9,864 bases of DNA from an uncultured Chlamydiae bacterium (GCA_945957075.1 CAMFJP010000038.1:1-9864), one strand, 5' to 3'; positions 1 through 8,292 are shown, numbered from the stretch's first letter. Notes: generated from the sequence alone by a model not told the origin. Numbers and translations are program-made.

Positions 1-782
1 TTTTGAGGTTCTAATTGGGATCCGCTTGCAAAACATTCTGTAGCTTGTGAGAAATGGTCTTCATCGTGTGTGTGTTCATATAGTGCATACAATGTTTTTC
101 CAAGGATTAACCATGTTGCATAGGTGGAGGGAACAAGTCTTAGGGAGTGTTTAAAGCAGTTAATGGCTTTGACATGGAGCCTAATATCGTTGATGCACAT
201 GGCAAGTTTTGTGCAGGCATACCCAAAATCGTGCCAAAAGGGGGCAGGTAAATCCTCATGCATCTCTGAGGCTTTGGAAAAGACATCGAGTGCAAGTTGC
301 CAATCTAATGCCTCTCCCGAGTGTTCTGCTAACTTTATGCGGACTGCGCCTACATCCCAATAGAAATCAGCTAGGATGTCATTGGGTTGCTGTAGGGCGT
401 GCTCTTGTGCGCGCAGGAATTTGTGATGTGCCTCTGTAAAATAGGAGTGATTTTCTGCGTATGCGCCAAGTTGTGTTAACACAAGCCCCCAAATATGGAG
501 TAGGGCAAATGTCGGGGTGGCCTTTGCAGCTGCAATTTTTAATTTTTTATGGGCGTGAAGTAGGGCTTTTTCTTTGTCTTTTTCGTTGGAGTAGTGAAAT
601 AAAGCAAGGGCTTGACGAAAGAAAAGATCGGAGTTTTCCGGGTCATTTTTAGAAGCACTATCGAAGAGTTCAAGTCCTTTGGTAAGGTCTCCTTTCAAAA
701 GGGACATTTCCCCCTCTTGCAGCAGAAATAGGGAGGGGCAAAAAAGAGGGTCTTCTTCCACGTTGCAAGAGGGGGTCAACAT
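1..782 (-). CDS. TPR-repeat protein, 3' end beyond the window
   Basis: Reading leftward from the ATG at 782-780 gives 260 codons without a stop up to the window edge, so the C-terminus is missing. The start is well fixed: an in-frame TAG lies five codons upstream, and AGGA precedes the ATG by about ten bases. There is no signal peptide, so the product is probably cytosolic. The sequence is alpha-helical with tetratricopeptide-like units: residues 24-57 (LLKGDLTKGLELFDSA, then NDPENSDLFF), a middle helical stretch 90-150, and a clearer pair at about 200-260 (HVKAINCFKHSLRLVPS, then DHFSQATECFASGSQLEP). TPR units bind protein partners, but nothing here names the partner. It is divergent from the thioesterase gene with 173 bp between. 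The plus-strand reading frames over this stretch look like antisense shadows. Confidence 0.8.
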   Translation of the reverse strand, partial: MLTPSCNVEEDPLFCPSLFLLQEGEMSLLKGDLTKGLELFDSASKNDPENSDLFFRQALALFHYSNEKDKEKALLHAHKKLKIAAAKATPTFALLHIWGLVLTQLGAYAENHSYFTEAHHKFLRAQEHALQQPNDILADFYWDVGAVRIKLAEHSGEALDWQLALDVFSKASEMHEDLPAPFWHDFGYACTKLAMCINDIRLHVKAINCFKHSLRLVPSTYATWLILGKTLYALYEHTHDEDHFSQATECFASGSQLEPQ

Positions 783-955
783 GTTTTTTTTGTCCTATTG
801 AAAAAATATAACTTATTGAGTTACAAAAGCTGCTCTGCGTTTTTTGAGTACATCGTGTTATGTAAGACGAGTGCTCTGCTACGCTGGTTTGCGTGAGTAT
901 AGGAGAGAGATTCTTTTTTCTCAATAGACACTAAAAACATATATTAAAAATTTTT

Positions 956-1351
956 ATGATATCCAAAAAAAAGAGGGTATATCTCAGGGACACGGATGCG
1001 ACTGGGGTTATTTATTTTACAGAGCAGCTGCGCCTTGCAGTTGAGGTGTTTGAGGATTATTTGGCCTCTTGTGGGATTGGCGTCTATAAAATATTGGATG
1101 GGGGGGAGGTGGTATTTCCTATCGTGCATGTGGAAGCAGATTACGTAAAACCTATCTTTGTTGGCGATGAATTAGAGATTTTTTTATCTATAAAAGAAAT
1201 TGGAGATCGTTCTTTTACTTTGGGATATTCTTTTTATAGAGATGGGGGTGAGGTGGGCCGGGCTGCTATTGTACACGTATGTATGCATCGAGAGGATAAA
1301 GTTGCTGTGCCTATTCCACCTGGTCTTTTAGTCGAGCTTACTCGTATTTGA
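956..1351 (+). CDS. Hotdog-fold (4HBT) acyl-CoA thioesterase, candidate DHNA-CoA hydrolase (MenI role)
   Basis: A 131-residue protein of the 4-hydroxybenzoyl-CoA thioesterase/YbgC type. The family active-site segment is near the N-terminus: residues 12-21 read DTDATGVIYF, matching DxDxxGxVxY, with Asp14 in the place of the catalytic aspartate. The rest fits a single hotdog domain, and the length is normal. The neighbouring men genes suggest it hydrolyses 1,4-dihydroxy-2-naphthoyl-CoA, the step between MenB and MenA. That substrate is inferred from context, since YbgC-like acyl-CoA hydrolases look the same at this level. The ATG at 956 begins just before the conserved strand, but no Shine-Dalgarno precedes it, only an AT-rich run with TATATT at 940-945. 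Its last 24 bases overlap the end of menE on the other strand. Confidence 0.82.
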   Translation: MISKKKRVYLRDTDATGVIYFTEQLRLAVEVFEDYLASCGIGVYKILDGGEVVFPIVHVEADYVKPIFVGDELEIFLSIKEIGDRSFTLGYSFYRDGGEVGRAAIVHVCMHREDKVAVPIPPGLLVELTRI

Positions 1352-2578
1352 AATTGCATTGTAAAGGGCTTTTCTCGAGCGTTTTTGAGCTTGTATGGGG
1401 GCGAGGAAGTATAGTTTTACGGGGAGCTTGTACGAGCTCAGGGTGTCTTTTAGGCTGTGTTTTAAAGATTCTAGGGTATAGGGGGCCCCTTGTGGTATAA
1501 ATGCGACGGGTCGTTGTCCAAATTCTGGATCTTCTATGGGTATTACGTAGGCTTCATCAATGCACGGTAGGGATAGAAGTGCACGTTCGATTTCTTCAGG
1601 ATAAATATTTTCTCCTCCGGATATAAATAGGTTGTCTTTTCTTCCTAGGATGTGCACGTAGGAATTATCGCTATATGTGCCAAGGTCTTTGGTTGAAAAC
1701 CAACCATCTGCGTCCACGCTCGGTTCTAGGGGTTCTTTGGGGTTCCAATACCCTTGAAATAGCGGGGCGCCCTTAACAAGAATTTCGCCATCTTGTGCGA
1801 ATTTTAGCTCTCGTTTGGGTAGTAGGGCGTTGCCTAAAGTGACTTGTGAGCTCATTTCTGTCATTCCATATGTTGTAAGAACATGGGCTCCTTGTTGCTC
1901 AGCTTGTAGGAGCATGGTTTCTGGAATAGGGGCGCCTCCTATAATAAGGGTTTTATTTTGCAGAGGTTTTTTTTGTTGTATCAGACGGAAAAGTTGTGTT
2001 GGGACAAGGGATAGGTGAGATGCGCTGTTTTCTTTGGTTGTTGGGAGTAATATTTGGCTTTTAGCTAGGAGGCAGCGAAAGAGAATACCGATGCCGCTTA
2101 CATGGTAAAGGGGCAGGGAGAGTTCCCATGTGTGCGTGGAGTCTAGTTGGAGTTTTTGATTAACACCAAGGGCGTTTTCGATATGATTTACAAGCGTGTG
2201 TGCTACGATTTTTGGAGAGTTTGTACTTCCCGATGTAAAAAGGAGTGTGGCAAGTCCTGGGGATTTTGTTGTTCCTTTGTATTTAAGGCATTTTCCGTCT
2301 GTATTGATGAAGTAGTGGGCATCTAGCGAATCTAAAGAGTTGTCTGTGTTGACAAGTCGGGTGCTTAGGGGACAGGCTACAGCATTCAGATAAAAAAGAG
2401 CTAAAAAAATAAGGATGGTTTCGTGGTTTGTGTATGCTACAAAGGCCACTCTATCTCCAGAGCGGATTCCTTCTTTATATAGTTTATCTGCTGTGGATGT
2501 AAGGCGAGAAAAGGATATCTGCTGTATACACAAGTGTATAGAGGAGTAAGAAAGCTCCGGTTCTTTGTAAAAGGACAT
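1328..2578 (-). CDS. menE: o-Succinylbenzoate-CoA ligase
   Basis: A 416-residue acyl-adenylate-forming enzyme (ANL superfamily) that activates o-succinylbenzoate with ATP and couples it to CoA in menaquinone synthesis. Visible core motifs: the phosphate loop FTSGSTNSPK (residues 114-123), YGMTE (237-241), the ATP-ribose region GWFSTKDLG (292-300), the hinge GRKDN (312-316) and GGENIYPEEIE (321-331). The C-terminal lysine segment is KRSRKAL (399-405). It is slightly shorter than E. coli MenE (about 450). The start at 2578 is supported by AGGA about ten bases upstream and by the typical N-terminal pattern LSYSS...GIRSGDRVAF. This start lies 95 bases inside menA, so the genes overlap in different frames. 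Assignment as MenE rather than another acyl-CoA ligase rests on the motif set plus menB and menA directly upstream. Confidence 0.9.
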   Translation of the reverse strand: MSFYKEPELSYSSIHLCIQQISFSRLTSTADKLYKEGIRSGDRVAFVAYTNHETILIFLALFYLNAVACPLSTRLVNTDNSLDSLDAHYFINTDGKCLKYKGTTKSPGLATLLFTSGSTNSPKIVAHTLVNHIENALGVNQKLQLDSTHTWELSLPLYHVSGIGILFRCLLAKSQILLPTTKENSASHLSLVPTQLFRLIQQKKPLQNKTLIIGGAPIPETMLLQAEQQGAHVLTTYGMTEMSSQVTLGNALLPKRELKFAQDGEILVKGAPLFQGYWNPKEPLEPSVDADGWFSTKDLGTYSDNSYVHILGRKDNLFISGGENIYPEEIERALLSLPCIDEAYVIPIEDPEFGQRPVAFIPQGAPYTLESLKHSLKDTLSSYKLPVKLYFLAPIQAQKRSRKALYNAISNTSKLD

Positions 2579-3350
2579 GATCGTATTTTCCTAGCATTGC
2601 TTGTTTTATAAGTAAATATGCACAAGGTGTAAGTAGCAAAGGGAAAAAAATGCCTTGGAAAAGGGGGATGACAAGGGCTAAAAGTAGTTCTATTGCGTAT
2701 ATAAAGCGTCCTCGTTTGCTTCCGCAGCGTACGACAAGAGTTTTTTTGTGCGCAGCTCTATCTTCTTCTTCGTCGCGTAGGTTATTTGCCATGAGAATTG
2801 CTGATGAAATCAATCCGACACTACATCCTCCCATTAGGACCTCAGGGGATAGTGTATGTGTTTGAAGGTAGTAGGTGATAGCTGTAGCTATAGGACCAAA
2901 TAAAATTAGGACGCAGATATCTCCAAGCCCGAGATAGGCAAGGGGGTATGGGCCTGCGGTATATCCTATTCCCAGTACCATATATAGGATAAAAAATAGG
3001 GCGATTGGCCAACTTGCTGTATAGATTAGGGGTGCTGCGCATATAGAGGCTAATAGGGCGGATATGAAGATGGCTTTTTTTATAGAGGCATGGGAGACAA
3101 GTCCAGCTTGAGTCACTCTTTGGGGTCCTTTTCTTTTTTCTGTGTCGGCTCCTTTAATAAAATCAAAATAGTCGTTGGAGAGGTTGATCATAATTTGTAT
3201 AGAAAGAGCGGTTAAGAGGGTCAGTAATAGGATCGCAATATTGAGTGTTCCATGGGTGTATGCATATGAGCTGGCCAAGATAGCTGGGCTAAGGCTTGCG
3301 ATCAGTGTTCGCGGACGGACGGCTTGTACCCAGATTGCTGCATGGGTCAT
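2484..3350 (-). CDS. menA: 1,4-Dihydroxy-2-naphthoate polyprenyltransferase
   Basis: A 288-residue integral membrane protein of the UbiA prenyltransferase superfamily. It attaches the polyprenyl tail to 1,4-dihydroxy-2-naphthoate, giving demethylmenaquinone, in the inner membrane. The first Asp-rich motif is NDYFDFIKGAD (residues 59-69) and the second is NLRDEEED (190-197); both bind Mg2+-diphosphate in this family. Most of the remainder is hydrophobic, consistent with eight or nine membrane helices, and the last helix is about 263-283. The N-terminal WVQAVRPRTL is typical of MenA. The start overlaps the menB stop as ATGA, and no clear ribosome-binding site precedes it, so translation is probably coupled to menB. 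Its final 95 bases also encode the start of menE. Flanking menB and menE favour MenA over UbiA. Confidence 0.93.
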   Translation of the reverse strand: MTHAAIWVQAVRPRTLIASLSPAILASSYAYTHGTLNIAILLLTLLTALSIQIMINLSNDYFDFIKGADTEKRKGPQRVTQAGLVSHASIKKAIFISALLASICAAPLIYTASWPIALFFILYMVLGIGYTAGPYPLAYLGLGDICVLILFGPIATAITYYLQTHTLSPEVLMGGCSVGLISSAILMANNLRDEEEDRAAHKKTLVVRCGSKRGRFIYAIELLLALVIPLFQGIFFPLLLTPCAYLLIKQAMLGKYDHVLLQRTGAFLLLYTLVYTADILFSPYIHSR

Positions 3351-4159
3351 GGTCTTTTTGGAAAGGAGGCAAAGTTTGGGGGGCGTTTTTCTAAAAAGGC
3401 TTTATGTCCTTCGTGAGCCTCTTCGGTCATGTAGTAAAGTAGGGTGGCATTGCCAGCTAACTCTTGTATGCCCGATTGTCCATCACAGTCGGCATTAAAT
3501 GCAGATTTTAGACAGCGAATGGCAAGCGGGGAGTGCTTTAAAATGTCATTGCACCAAGAAAGTGTTGTAGATTCTAAGTCTTCATAGGGAACAACGCAAT
3601 TTACAAGTCCCATATCAAAGGCCTCTTTAGCGCTATACTGTCTGCATAGAAACCAAATTTCTTTTGCTTTTTTTTGTCCGACACAACGAGCAAGAAAGCT
3701 GGCGCCAAAGCCTCCGTCAAAAGATCCAACTTTTGGTCCCGTTTGTCCAAAGATGGAGTGATCTGCTGCAATGGTTAGATCGCACACAAGATGTAAAACA
3801 TGCCCCCCGCCGATTGCGTAGCCGGCTACCATAGCGATAACGGGTTTTGGACAAGAGCGAATTTGTTTTTGTAGATCAAGTACGTTTAATTTATGTATAC
3901 CGGCTTCATCTGCGTATCCGCTAGAGCCTCGTATTTTTTGGTCGCCTCCAGAGCAAAAGGCATCCCTGCCCTCTCCTGTGAGGATAATAACGCCGATAGA
4001 GGGATCAAGTCTTGCGTCTTGGAGGGCATGGGAAATTTCATCGATGGTAAGGGGGCGAAAGGCATTGCGTACTTCAGGTCTATTAATTGTGATTTTTGCG
4101 ATGCCGGATGTTTTGTGGTATTTGATGTCTCTATATTCCGCTCTGATTTTCGACTCCAT
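3347..4159 (-). CDS. menB: 1,4-Dihydroxy-2-naphthoyl-CoA synthase
   Basis: A 270-residue crotonase-fold enzyme that cyclises o-succinylbenzoyl-CoA to DHNA-CoA. It closely resembles E. coli MenB with a constant offset of 15 residues. Recognisable pieces are FCSGGDQKIRG (68-78), GYAIGGGH (113-120), GQTGPKVGSFDGG (138-150), EIWFLCRQYSAKEA (167-180) and NADCDGQSG (222-230). Catalytic positions map to Tyr82, Ser146, Asp148 and Tyr243. Gly141 and Trp169 match the bicarbonate-binding residues I recall for type I MenB, so the enzyme should be bicarbonate-dependent. The ATG lies inside lpxD (29-bp overlap) and has GAGG about seven bases upstream. Length is normal and no key residue is missing. Confidence 0.97.
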   Translation of the reverse strand: MESKIRAEYRDIKYHKTSGIAKITINRPEVRNAFRPLTIDEISHALQDARLDPSIGVIILTGEGRDAFCSGGDQKIRGSSGYADEAGIHKLNVLDLQKQIRSCPKPVIAMVAGYAIGGGHVLHLVCDLTIAADHSIFGQTGPKVGSFDGGFGASFLARCVGQKKAKEIWFLCRQYSAKEAFDMGLVNCVVPYEDLESTTLSWCNDILKHSPLAIRCLKSAFNADCDGQSGIQELAGNATLLYYMTEEAHEGHKAFLEKRPPNFASFPKRP

Positions 4160-5213
4160 GGGTTTCCTCTAGAAGTTTAAGGCGTTTTTCTAAGACATCA
4201 ATGCGTGCTGCATAGTCTGGAACTTTGCGTAGGTGCACTTGAAGGCGGTTGTATTCAGCAAGAGGCATTGCAGGTCCACCTGCATATTTTCCGCTTTTTG
4301 TAATAGATTTGCTGACACCGCCGCGTGTTGCAATCATGATATTATCTGCAATTTCTACGTGTCCGACAACGCCTGCTTGTCCGCCAAGAATGACGTGTTT
4401 TCCTGTTTTAGAGGAGCCTGCGATACCAGTTTGTGAGACAATAATATTATGGGGTCCTAACTCGACGTTATGTCCAATTTGCACGAGGTTATCGATTTTT
4501 GTGCCTTTGCCGATTCGTGTTGTTTTAAAACGAGCTCTATCGATAGTTGTGCACGCGCCAATTTCCACATCATCTTCTAGGATGACAATGCCGAGTTGAT
4601 TGAGTTTAATGTGGTGTCCTTTGGCGTCTGTGATGTAACCAAATCCACAGGAGCCGATGACGGCGCTTGGTTGAAGAATAACGCGATCTCCAAGGATGCA
4701 GCGTTCGCGGACAACTGCGTGGGGAAAGAGAATGCACTCTTTTCCAATCTGGACTCCGGACGCAATAGCAACATGAGCATCGATACGTGTCTGTTTTCCA
4801 ATGTGTACGCCTTGATCGATTACTGCATACGGGCCAATAGACACGCCTTCTTCTATTACAGCTGTTGGATGGATGATGGCCGTTGGATGAATGCCTTGAA
4901 ATCCTGAGAAGTGATGTGTTGAAAGGAGGATGATTTCTGCAATTTGTTGAAAGGTGTGAGAGGGATTGTCTGATATAAGAAAATTTTTTTCTGGAACTAA
5001 GGGGGTGTCTGTATGTACACAGACAACCCCTGCCTGAGTATGGCGCATTGCCTCTGCGTAGCGAGGGTTCGCTAAAAAAGAGACGTCTTCATAAGAGGCC
5101 GAATCTAAAGCATCGACATTTGAGACAGTGTGATTGGCATTGCCTACAAGGGTAGAACTTGTTAAGTCAGCAAGCTCTTTTAAAGTGAATGTGCGCGTTT
5201 CAGGTTTATACAT
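4131..5213 (-). CDS. lpxD: UDP-3-O-acyl-glucosamine N-acyltransferase
   Basis: A 360-residue lipid A enzyme that transfers a hydroxyacyl chain from acyl carrier protein to the 2-amino group of UDP-3-O-acyl-glucosamine, in the cytoplasm. The N-terminal uridine-binding domain covers about 1-105 (VSFLANPRYAEA at 44-55). A left-handed beta-helix of hexapeptide repeats spans about 106-315. A C-terminal helix (about 318-352) carries coiled-coil-like LEKRLKLLEE. The catalytic histidine is His248 in QIGHN and a second conserved one is His285 in VVGHVEI. These are one residue beyond the two histidines I recall for C. trachomatis LpxD (247 and 284). The gene starts 3 bp after the ompH stop with no obvious ribosome-binding site, suggesting coupled translation, and ends overlapping menB by 29 bp. 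Confidence 0.97.
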   Translation of the reverse strand: MYKPETRTFTLKELADLTSSTLVGNANHTVSNVDALDSASYEDVSFLANPRYAEAMRHTQAGVVCVHTDTPLVPEKNFLISDNPSHTFQQIAEIILLSTHHFSGFQGIHPTAIIHPTAVIEEGVSIGPYAVIDQGVHIGKQTRIDAHVAIASGVQIGKECILFPHAVVRERCILGDRVILQPSAVIGSCGFGYITDAKGHHIKLNQLGIVILEDDVEIGACTTIDRARFKTTRIGKGTKIDNLVQIGHNVELGPHNIIVSQTGIAGSSKTGKHVILGGQAGVVGHVEIADNIMIATRGGVSKSITKSGKYAGGPAMPLAEYNRLQVHLRKVPDYAARIDVLEKRLKLLEETHGVENQSGI

Positions 5214-5216
5214 GGA

Positions 5217-5780
5217 CTATGCTGCATCCGTTGTGTTTTGTTGTTTCTTTGCCTCTTCATCAAAGGACTTGTCCATTTCTGTAATAATAAAAGGTGTTAC
5301 ATCAAGATCATCTGCGCAGTAAAAACAGGCCTCTTTATTTACGATCATTTTAAGTTTTTTATCTTTTGCTACTTTTTCTGCTGCTTGATTGATTTTGAAA
5401 TTAAGCCCCTGAATAATGCGCATATTGGCTTGATTTAGTACTTGGTAGTACTGATTTTGATTGCGTTGCATTTCTTCGTTTAAGGTGTGAAAGCGCACTT
5501 TTAACTCTTCTTCTCCTTCAGGGGAAAGGCCATCCATGAACTCAGGATCGTTGAGCTTTGTGGAGATGTCTGTGAGTTGTTTTTCAGCATTTTCAAGTAC
5601 AGAGGTCATTTGCTGTTTTAAAGATTCAAAGGAGGCTTGTTCTTGTTTTCCGTACTTGGAATCGCTAATGCAGGTTGCGAAATTGACAACGCCAGCTGTT
5701 TGTGCTGGAGCGCTTGCAGACCAACCAGTAGTTGCAACCATAACTGCTATAAATAGAGGGATGTATTTTAAATAACGCAT
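5217..5780 (-). CDS. ompH: OmpH/Skp periplasmic chaperone, chlamydial type
   Basis: A 187-residue Skp-family chaperone that holds unfolded outer-membrane proteins in the periplasm on their way to BamA. The ATG at 5780 is chosen because AAGGAGC lies nine bases upstream and a signal peptide follows at once (MRYLKYIPLFIAVMVATTGW, cleavage near residues 24-26). An in-frame ATG ten codons earlier (5810) has no ribosome-binding site and would put charged residues before the signal. After the first strand (GVVNFA, 30-35), about 45-145 is charged, helical and coiled-coil, forming the tentacle. Motifs at 84-125 (GLSPEGEEEL, NQYYQVLNQANMRIIQGL) match my memory of chlamydial OmpH. An unusual CFYC pair occupies 152-155. 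It lies 56 bp after bamA. Confidence 0.94.
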   Translation of the reverse strand: MRYLKYIPLFIAVMVATTGWSASAPAQTAGVVNFATCISDSKYGKQEQASFESLKQQMTSVLENAEKQLTDISTKLNDPEFMDGLSPEGEEELKVRFHTLNEEMQRNQNQYYQVLNQANMRIIQGLNFKINQAAEKVAKDKKLKMIVNKEACFYCADDLDVTPFIITEMDKSFDEEAKKQQNTTDAA

Positions 5781-5836
5781 GAAAAAATGCTCCTTTTTAT
5801 TTTTTCGCATTTGTATATAACCTCAATTGCGAGTTT

Positions 5837-8212
5837 TTAAAACTGTCCTCCCATCGAGAAGAAGAACTTACGTACTTCACTACGGCCGCTTGGATTAATG
5901 GGAAACCCAAGTCCTAAGACAATAGGAACACGATTGATTAATTCAACGCGGGCGCCGATTCCGTAGCTTAATTTGTAATTGCCTACATAAAAGCGTTTTA
6001 AAGATACGCTTCCGGCGTCAAAAAAAACAAACCCATCGAGAAAGGAAAAGATCTCTTGTAAGTATTCAACGGAAAATAAAGAAGAGCTAATTCCTCCTGT
6101 GGGGTCTCCATTGCTAAAATGGGGGCCGATATCAAATGCTCTATATCCTCGAACTGAGGCCTCTCCTCCTAAGAAAAAGCGCTCGCTGATGGGAACATGG
6201 GTGGCCGTTGGAGTCCGCCAGAAAGGATCGATAAATTTGAAATCGAACCGGTATTTCATAATGCCCCGGCTCCATATAGAAGCATAGTAGGTGTTAATGT
6301 AACTAAACCTGGCAAAGGAGAAATCTCCACCAAGTCCTGCAAGTTCTGCTTCTGCAACAGAGCGAAAGCCGTTGTGGGGTTTCATTGGACTGTCTGTTGA
6401 ATCAAAGTTTAGAGAGGAGCTCACTGCAGAAATAATACCGGCAATATGAGCTTGTTCTCGTTCTTTGTCGGTTGCCTCATGTGAGACGTGATTAAATGAC
6501 CTTCGCGCTCTATATTTTACTCCAAAGGACCATAGGCGATTGATCGGGTATGAGCCATATACAGAGCCACCCAACGTTTTTACTTGGTAGTCCTTGGACT
6601 GTGCAGCGCTAAAGGTGTTAATGAGTTCAAATCCAACGCGCCAGAGCGTATCGCGAAAATAGGGGTTTAACCAGGAAATTGAGTAGGAGCGTTCTTTAGA
6701 TCCAACGCTAAGGCGTGCGTGCATATATTCACCACCACCGCGCATAGAAGAAAACCCTTTTTTAACAACACCTGGTAGTCCTTTGTAGGTGAAATTGGTT
6801 TCAGTAAGATCTAGTCCTCCAAAGATAGAATCGGAAGAGCTAAAACCGAAAAATAGGTTCGCATTTCCAGTTGTAGATTCCTCTACTTCAATAAAGACGT
6901 CTCTGTAATTGGATCCAAGAGCTTCGTCGTCTTCTGTTTTTACCGCGTATACGTTTACTTTTTTGAAGTAGCCGATGTTTTCTAGTTTTCTTTGGGTTGC
7001 TTTGAGCTTTGCAGCATCGAAAGACTCTCCAGGGACAAGAAGAGATTCATGAAGAATCACTCTTGATTGTGTGTGTACGTTGCCGAAAATGCGGATGATT
7101 CCAACGCGGTATTCTTCTCCCTCTTCGATCTGAAATACAACGTTGTAAGCTGGCTTGTTTTCAATCAGGTACGTTTCGTATTGTACGTGGGTTTCGATAT
7201 ATCCTTTTCTTCCGTACAAATCCTGAATGCTTTGCATTGTTTGACGCAGGGCGCTTGGGGAATAAATATCTCCAGGCCCTACTGTGAATTGATTTTCGAT
7301 TTCTTTGTCTGAAAAAAGGTGGTTGCCTGTAAACGAGATGTCTGCAAAGTGATAAACGGGACCTTTATCTGCTATAATGGCGATTACAATTTTCCCGGCA
7401 GATTTGGATTCGCGAATTTCTATATCGACATGGGCATCGGCATACCCTTTGTTTTGCAAAAAATTTACAATTGTTAAGTGGTCATGTTCAAGCGCTTCTT
7501 CGTAGTATGTGCCTTTTCCCGTTATCCAGCTTGTGAATAACTGGTAGGGCTTTGTATACATCATGTTGAGGATTTCGCTCTCTTCTTCTGATGAAAATCC
7601 TTGGAATACGACTTGATCGATAAGACCAGATCTTCCCTCTTGGACAGAAATTTTAATCGCAACATCGCCTGTTTTTTCATTTCGAGAGAGGGTGTAGGAA
7701 ATTTCAGACTCAAAGAAGCCTTTTTTGATGTAAAATTCCTTAACTTTATTTAGCGCGGAGTTGAAAGATATTTTATCAAACGCTTTGCCAGCCTTGATCC
7801 CTAATTCTTTTTGCAGCTCTTTTGTTTTTACATGCTGATTTCCTTCCCAGGAAATTGCGCTTATGATGGGTTTTTGTGTTACAATCAGTGTGATTGTAAG
7901 CTCTCGGCCTTTGAGTTCGATAGCTGGCTCTACGTGGGCATACTCTTGGGAAAGGGTTTTTAAATCACTATCGAAAGTAAGGTAGGAAAAAGGGGATCCC
8001 TCTTTTGTCTTAAGTCTAGAAATAATCTGTTCTGGGTTAAAAGGTGTATCCGCTGGGCTAATTTTAATTTCAATGCGAGATACGATCTTCCCTTCATAAG
8101 CATCCTCTTCATAAGGAAGGCTTTCTTGGGGAGAGGGCTCCTGTCCTTGGCAAAAAGGGTGTGTAAAAAATAATACAGAAGAGAGGAGAAGGAGCGTTTT
8201 TTTATTCACCAT
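5837..8212 (-). CDS. bamA: Outer-membrane protein assembly factor BamA (Omp85/YaeT)
   Basis: A 791-residue Omp85 protein that folds and inserts beta-barrel proteins into the outer membrane. The start at 8212 is preferred over the in-frame ATG at 8284: it has CAGGA seven bases upstream and is followed directly by a signal peptide (KK, then a hydrophobic run to Gln22-Gly23), while the longer form would start upstream of the predicted promoter start point. About 41-445 contains five POTRA domains, with typical turns SWEGNQHV (121-128), DISFTGNHLF (291-300) and RIFGNVHTQSRV (374-385). The barrel runs from about 450 to 791, with RFFLGG (678-683), the Omp85 signature SVRGY (686-690) and a terminal phenylalanine in SMGGQF. 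The length agrees with chlamydial Omp85, about 790. It is the first gene of the string continuing to menE. Confidence 0.97.
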   Translation of the reverse strand: MVNKKTLLLLSSVLFFTHPFCQGQEPSPQESLPYEEDAYEGKIVSRIEIKISPADTPFNPEQIISRLKTKEGSPFSYLTFDSDLKTLSQEYAHVEPAIELKGRELTITLIVTQKPIISAISWEGNQHVKTKELQKELGIKAGKAFDKISFNSALNKVKEFYIKKGFFESEISYTLSRNEKTGDVAIKISVQEGRSGLIDQVVFQGFSSEEESEILNMMYTKPYQLFTSWITGKGTYYEEALEHDHLTIVNFLQNKGYADAHVDIEIRESKSAGKIVIAIIADKGPVYHFADISFTGNHLFSDKEIENQFTVGPGDIYSPSALRQTMQSIQDLYGRKGYIETHVQYETYLIENKPAYNVVFQIEEGEEYRVGIIRIFGNVHTQSRVILHESLLVPGESFDAAKLKATQRKLENIGYFKKVNVYAVKTEDDEALGSNYRDVFIEVEESTTGNANLFFGFSSSDSIFGGLDLTETNFTYKGLPGVVKKGFSSMRGGGEYMHARLSVGSKERSYSISWLNPYFRDTLWRVGFELINTFSAAQSKDYQVKTLGGSVYGSYPINRLWSFGVKYRARRSFNHVSHEATDKEREQAHIAGIISAVSSSLNFDSTDSPMKPHNGFRSVAEAELAGLGGDFSFARFSYINTYYASIWSRGIMKYRFDFKFIDPFWRTPTATHVPISERFFLGGEASVRGYRAFDIGPHFSNGDPTGGISSSLFSVEYLQEIFSFLDGFVFFDAGSVSLKRFYVGNYKLSYGIGARVELINRVPIVLGLGFPINPSGRSEVRKFFFSMGGQF

Positions 8213-8249
8213 CTCAGGTCCTGTTTCTGTGATATTGGAAAGGTTGGAT

Positions 8250-8277
8250 TTTATAGCATGCAAAGCTATATTTGCAA
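8250..8277 (-). promoter_or_regulatory. bamA: Predicted sigma70/sigma66-type promoter of bamA with embedded inverted repeat
   Basis: On the minus strand TTGCAA (8277-8272) and TATAAA (8255-8250) are separated by 16 bases. This gives a transcription start near 8243, about 30 bases before the bamA ATG. A perfect 6-bp inverted repeat, TATAGC/GCTATA (8252-8257 and 8265-8270, seven bases between), covers most of the -10 element and the adjacent spacer, so it could be an operator or just a feature of an AT-rich promoter. The run of eight A at 8283-8290 sits just upstream of the -35. Confidence 0.5.
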
Positions 8278-8292
8278 CGAACAAAAAAAACC

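Noticed and set aside
670..924. Minus-strand 84-residue frame overlapping the TPR gene start.
   Set aside because: It overlaps the well-supported TPR reading frame out of phase, has no ribosome-binding site, and has no family features.
4249..4599. Plus-strand 116-residue frame within lpxD.
   Set aside because: Antisense to the beta-helix of a convincingly complete LpxD; its composition reflects the opposite strand.
8213..8284. Longer BamA starting at 8284 (24 extra residues).
   Set aside because: The extension has no ribosome-binding site, would bury the signal peptide, and lies largely upstream of the predicted transcription start near 8243.
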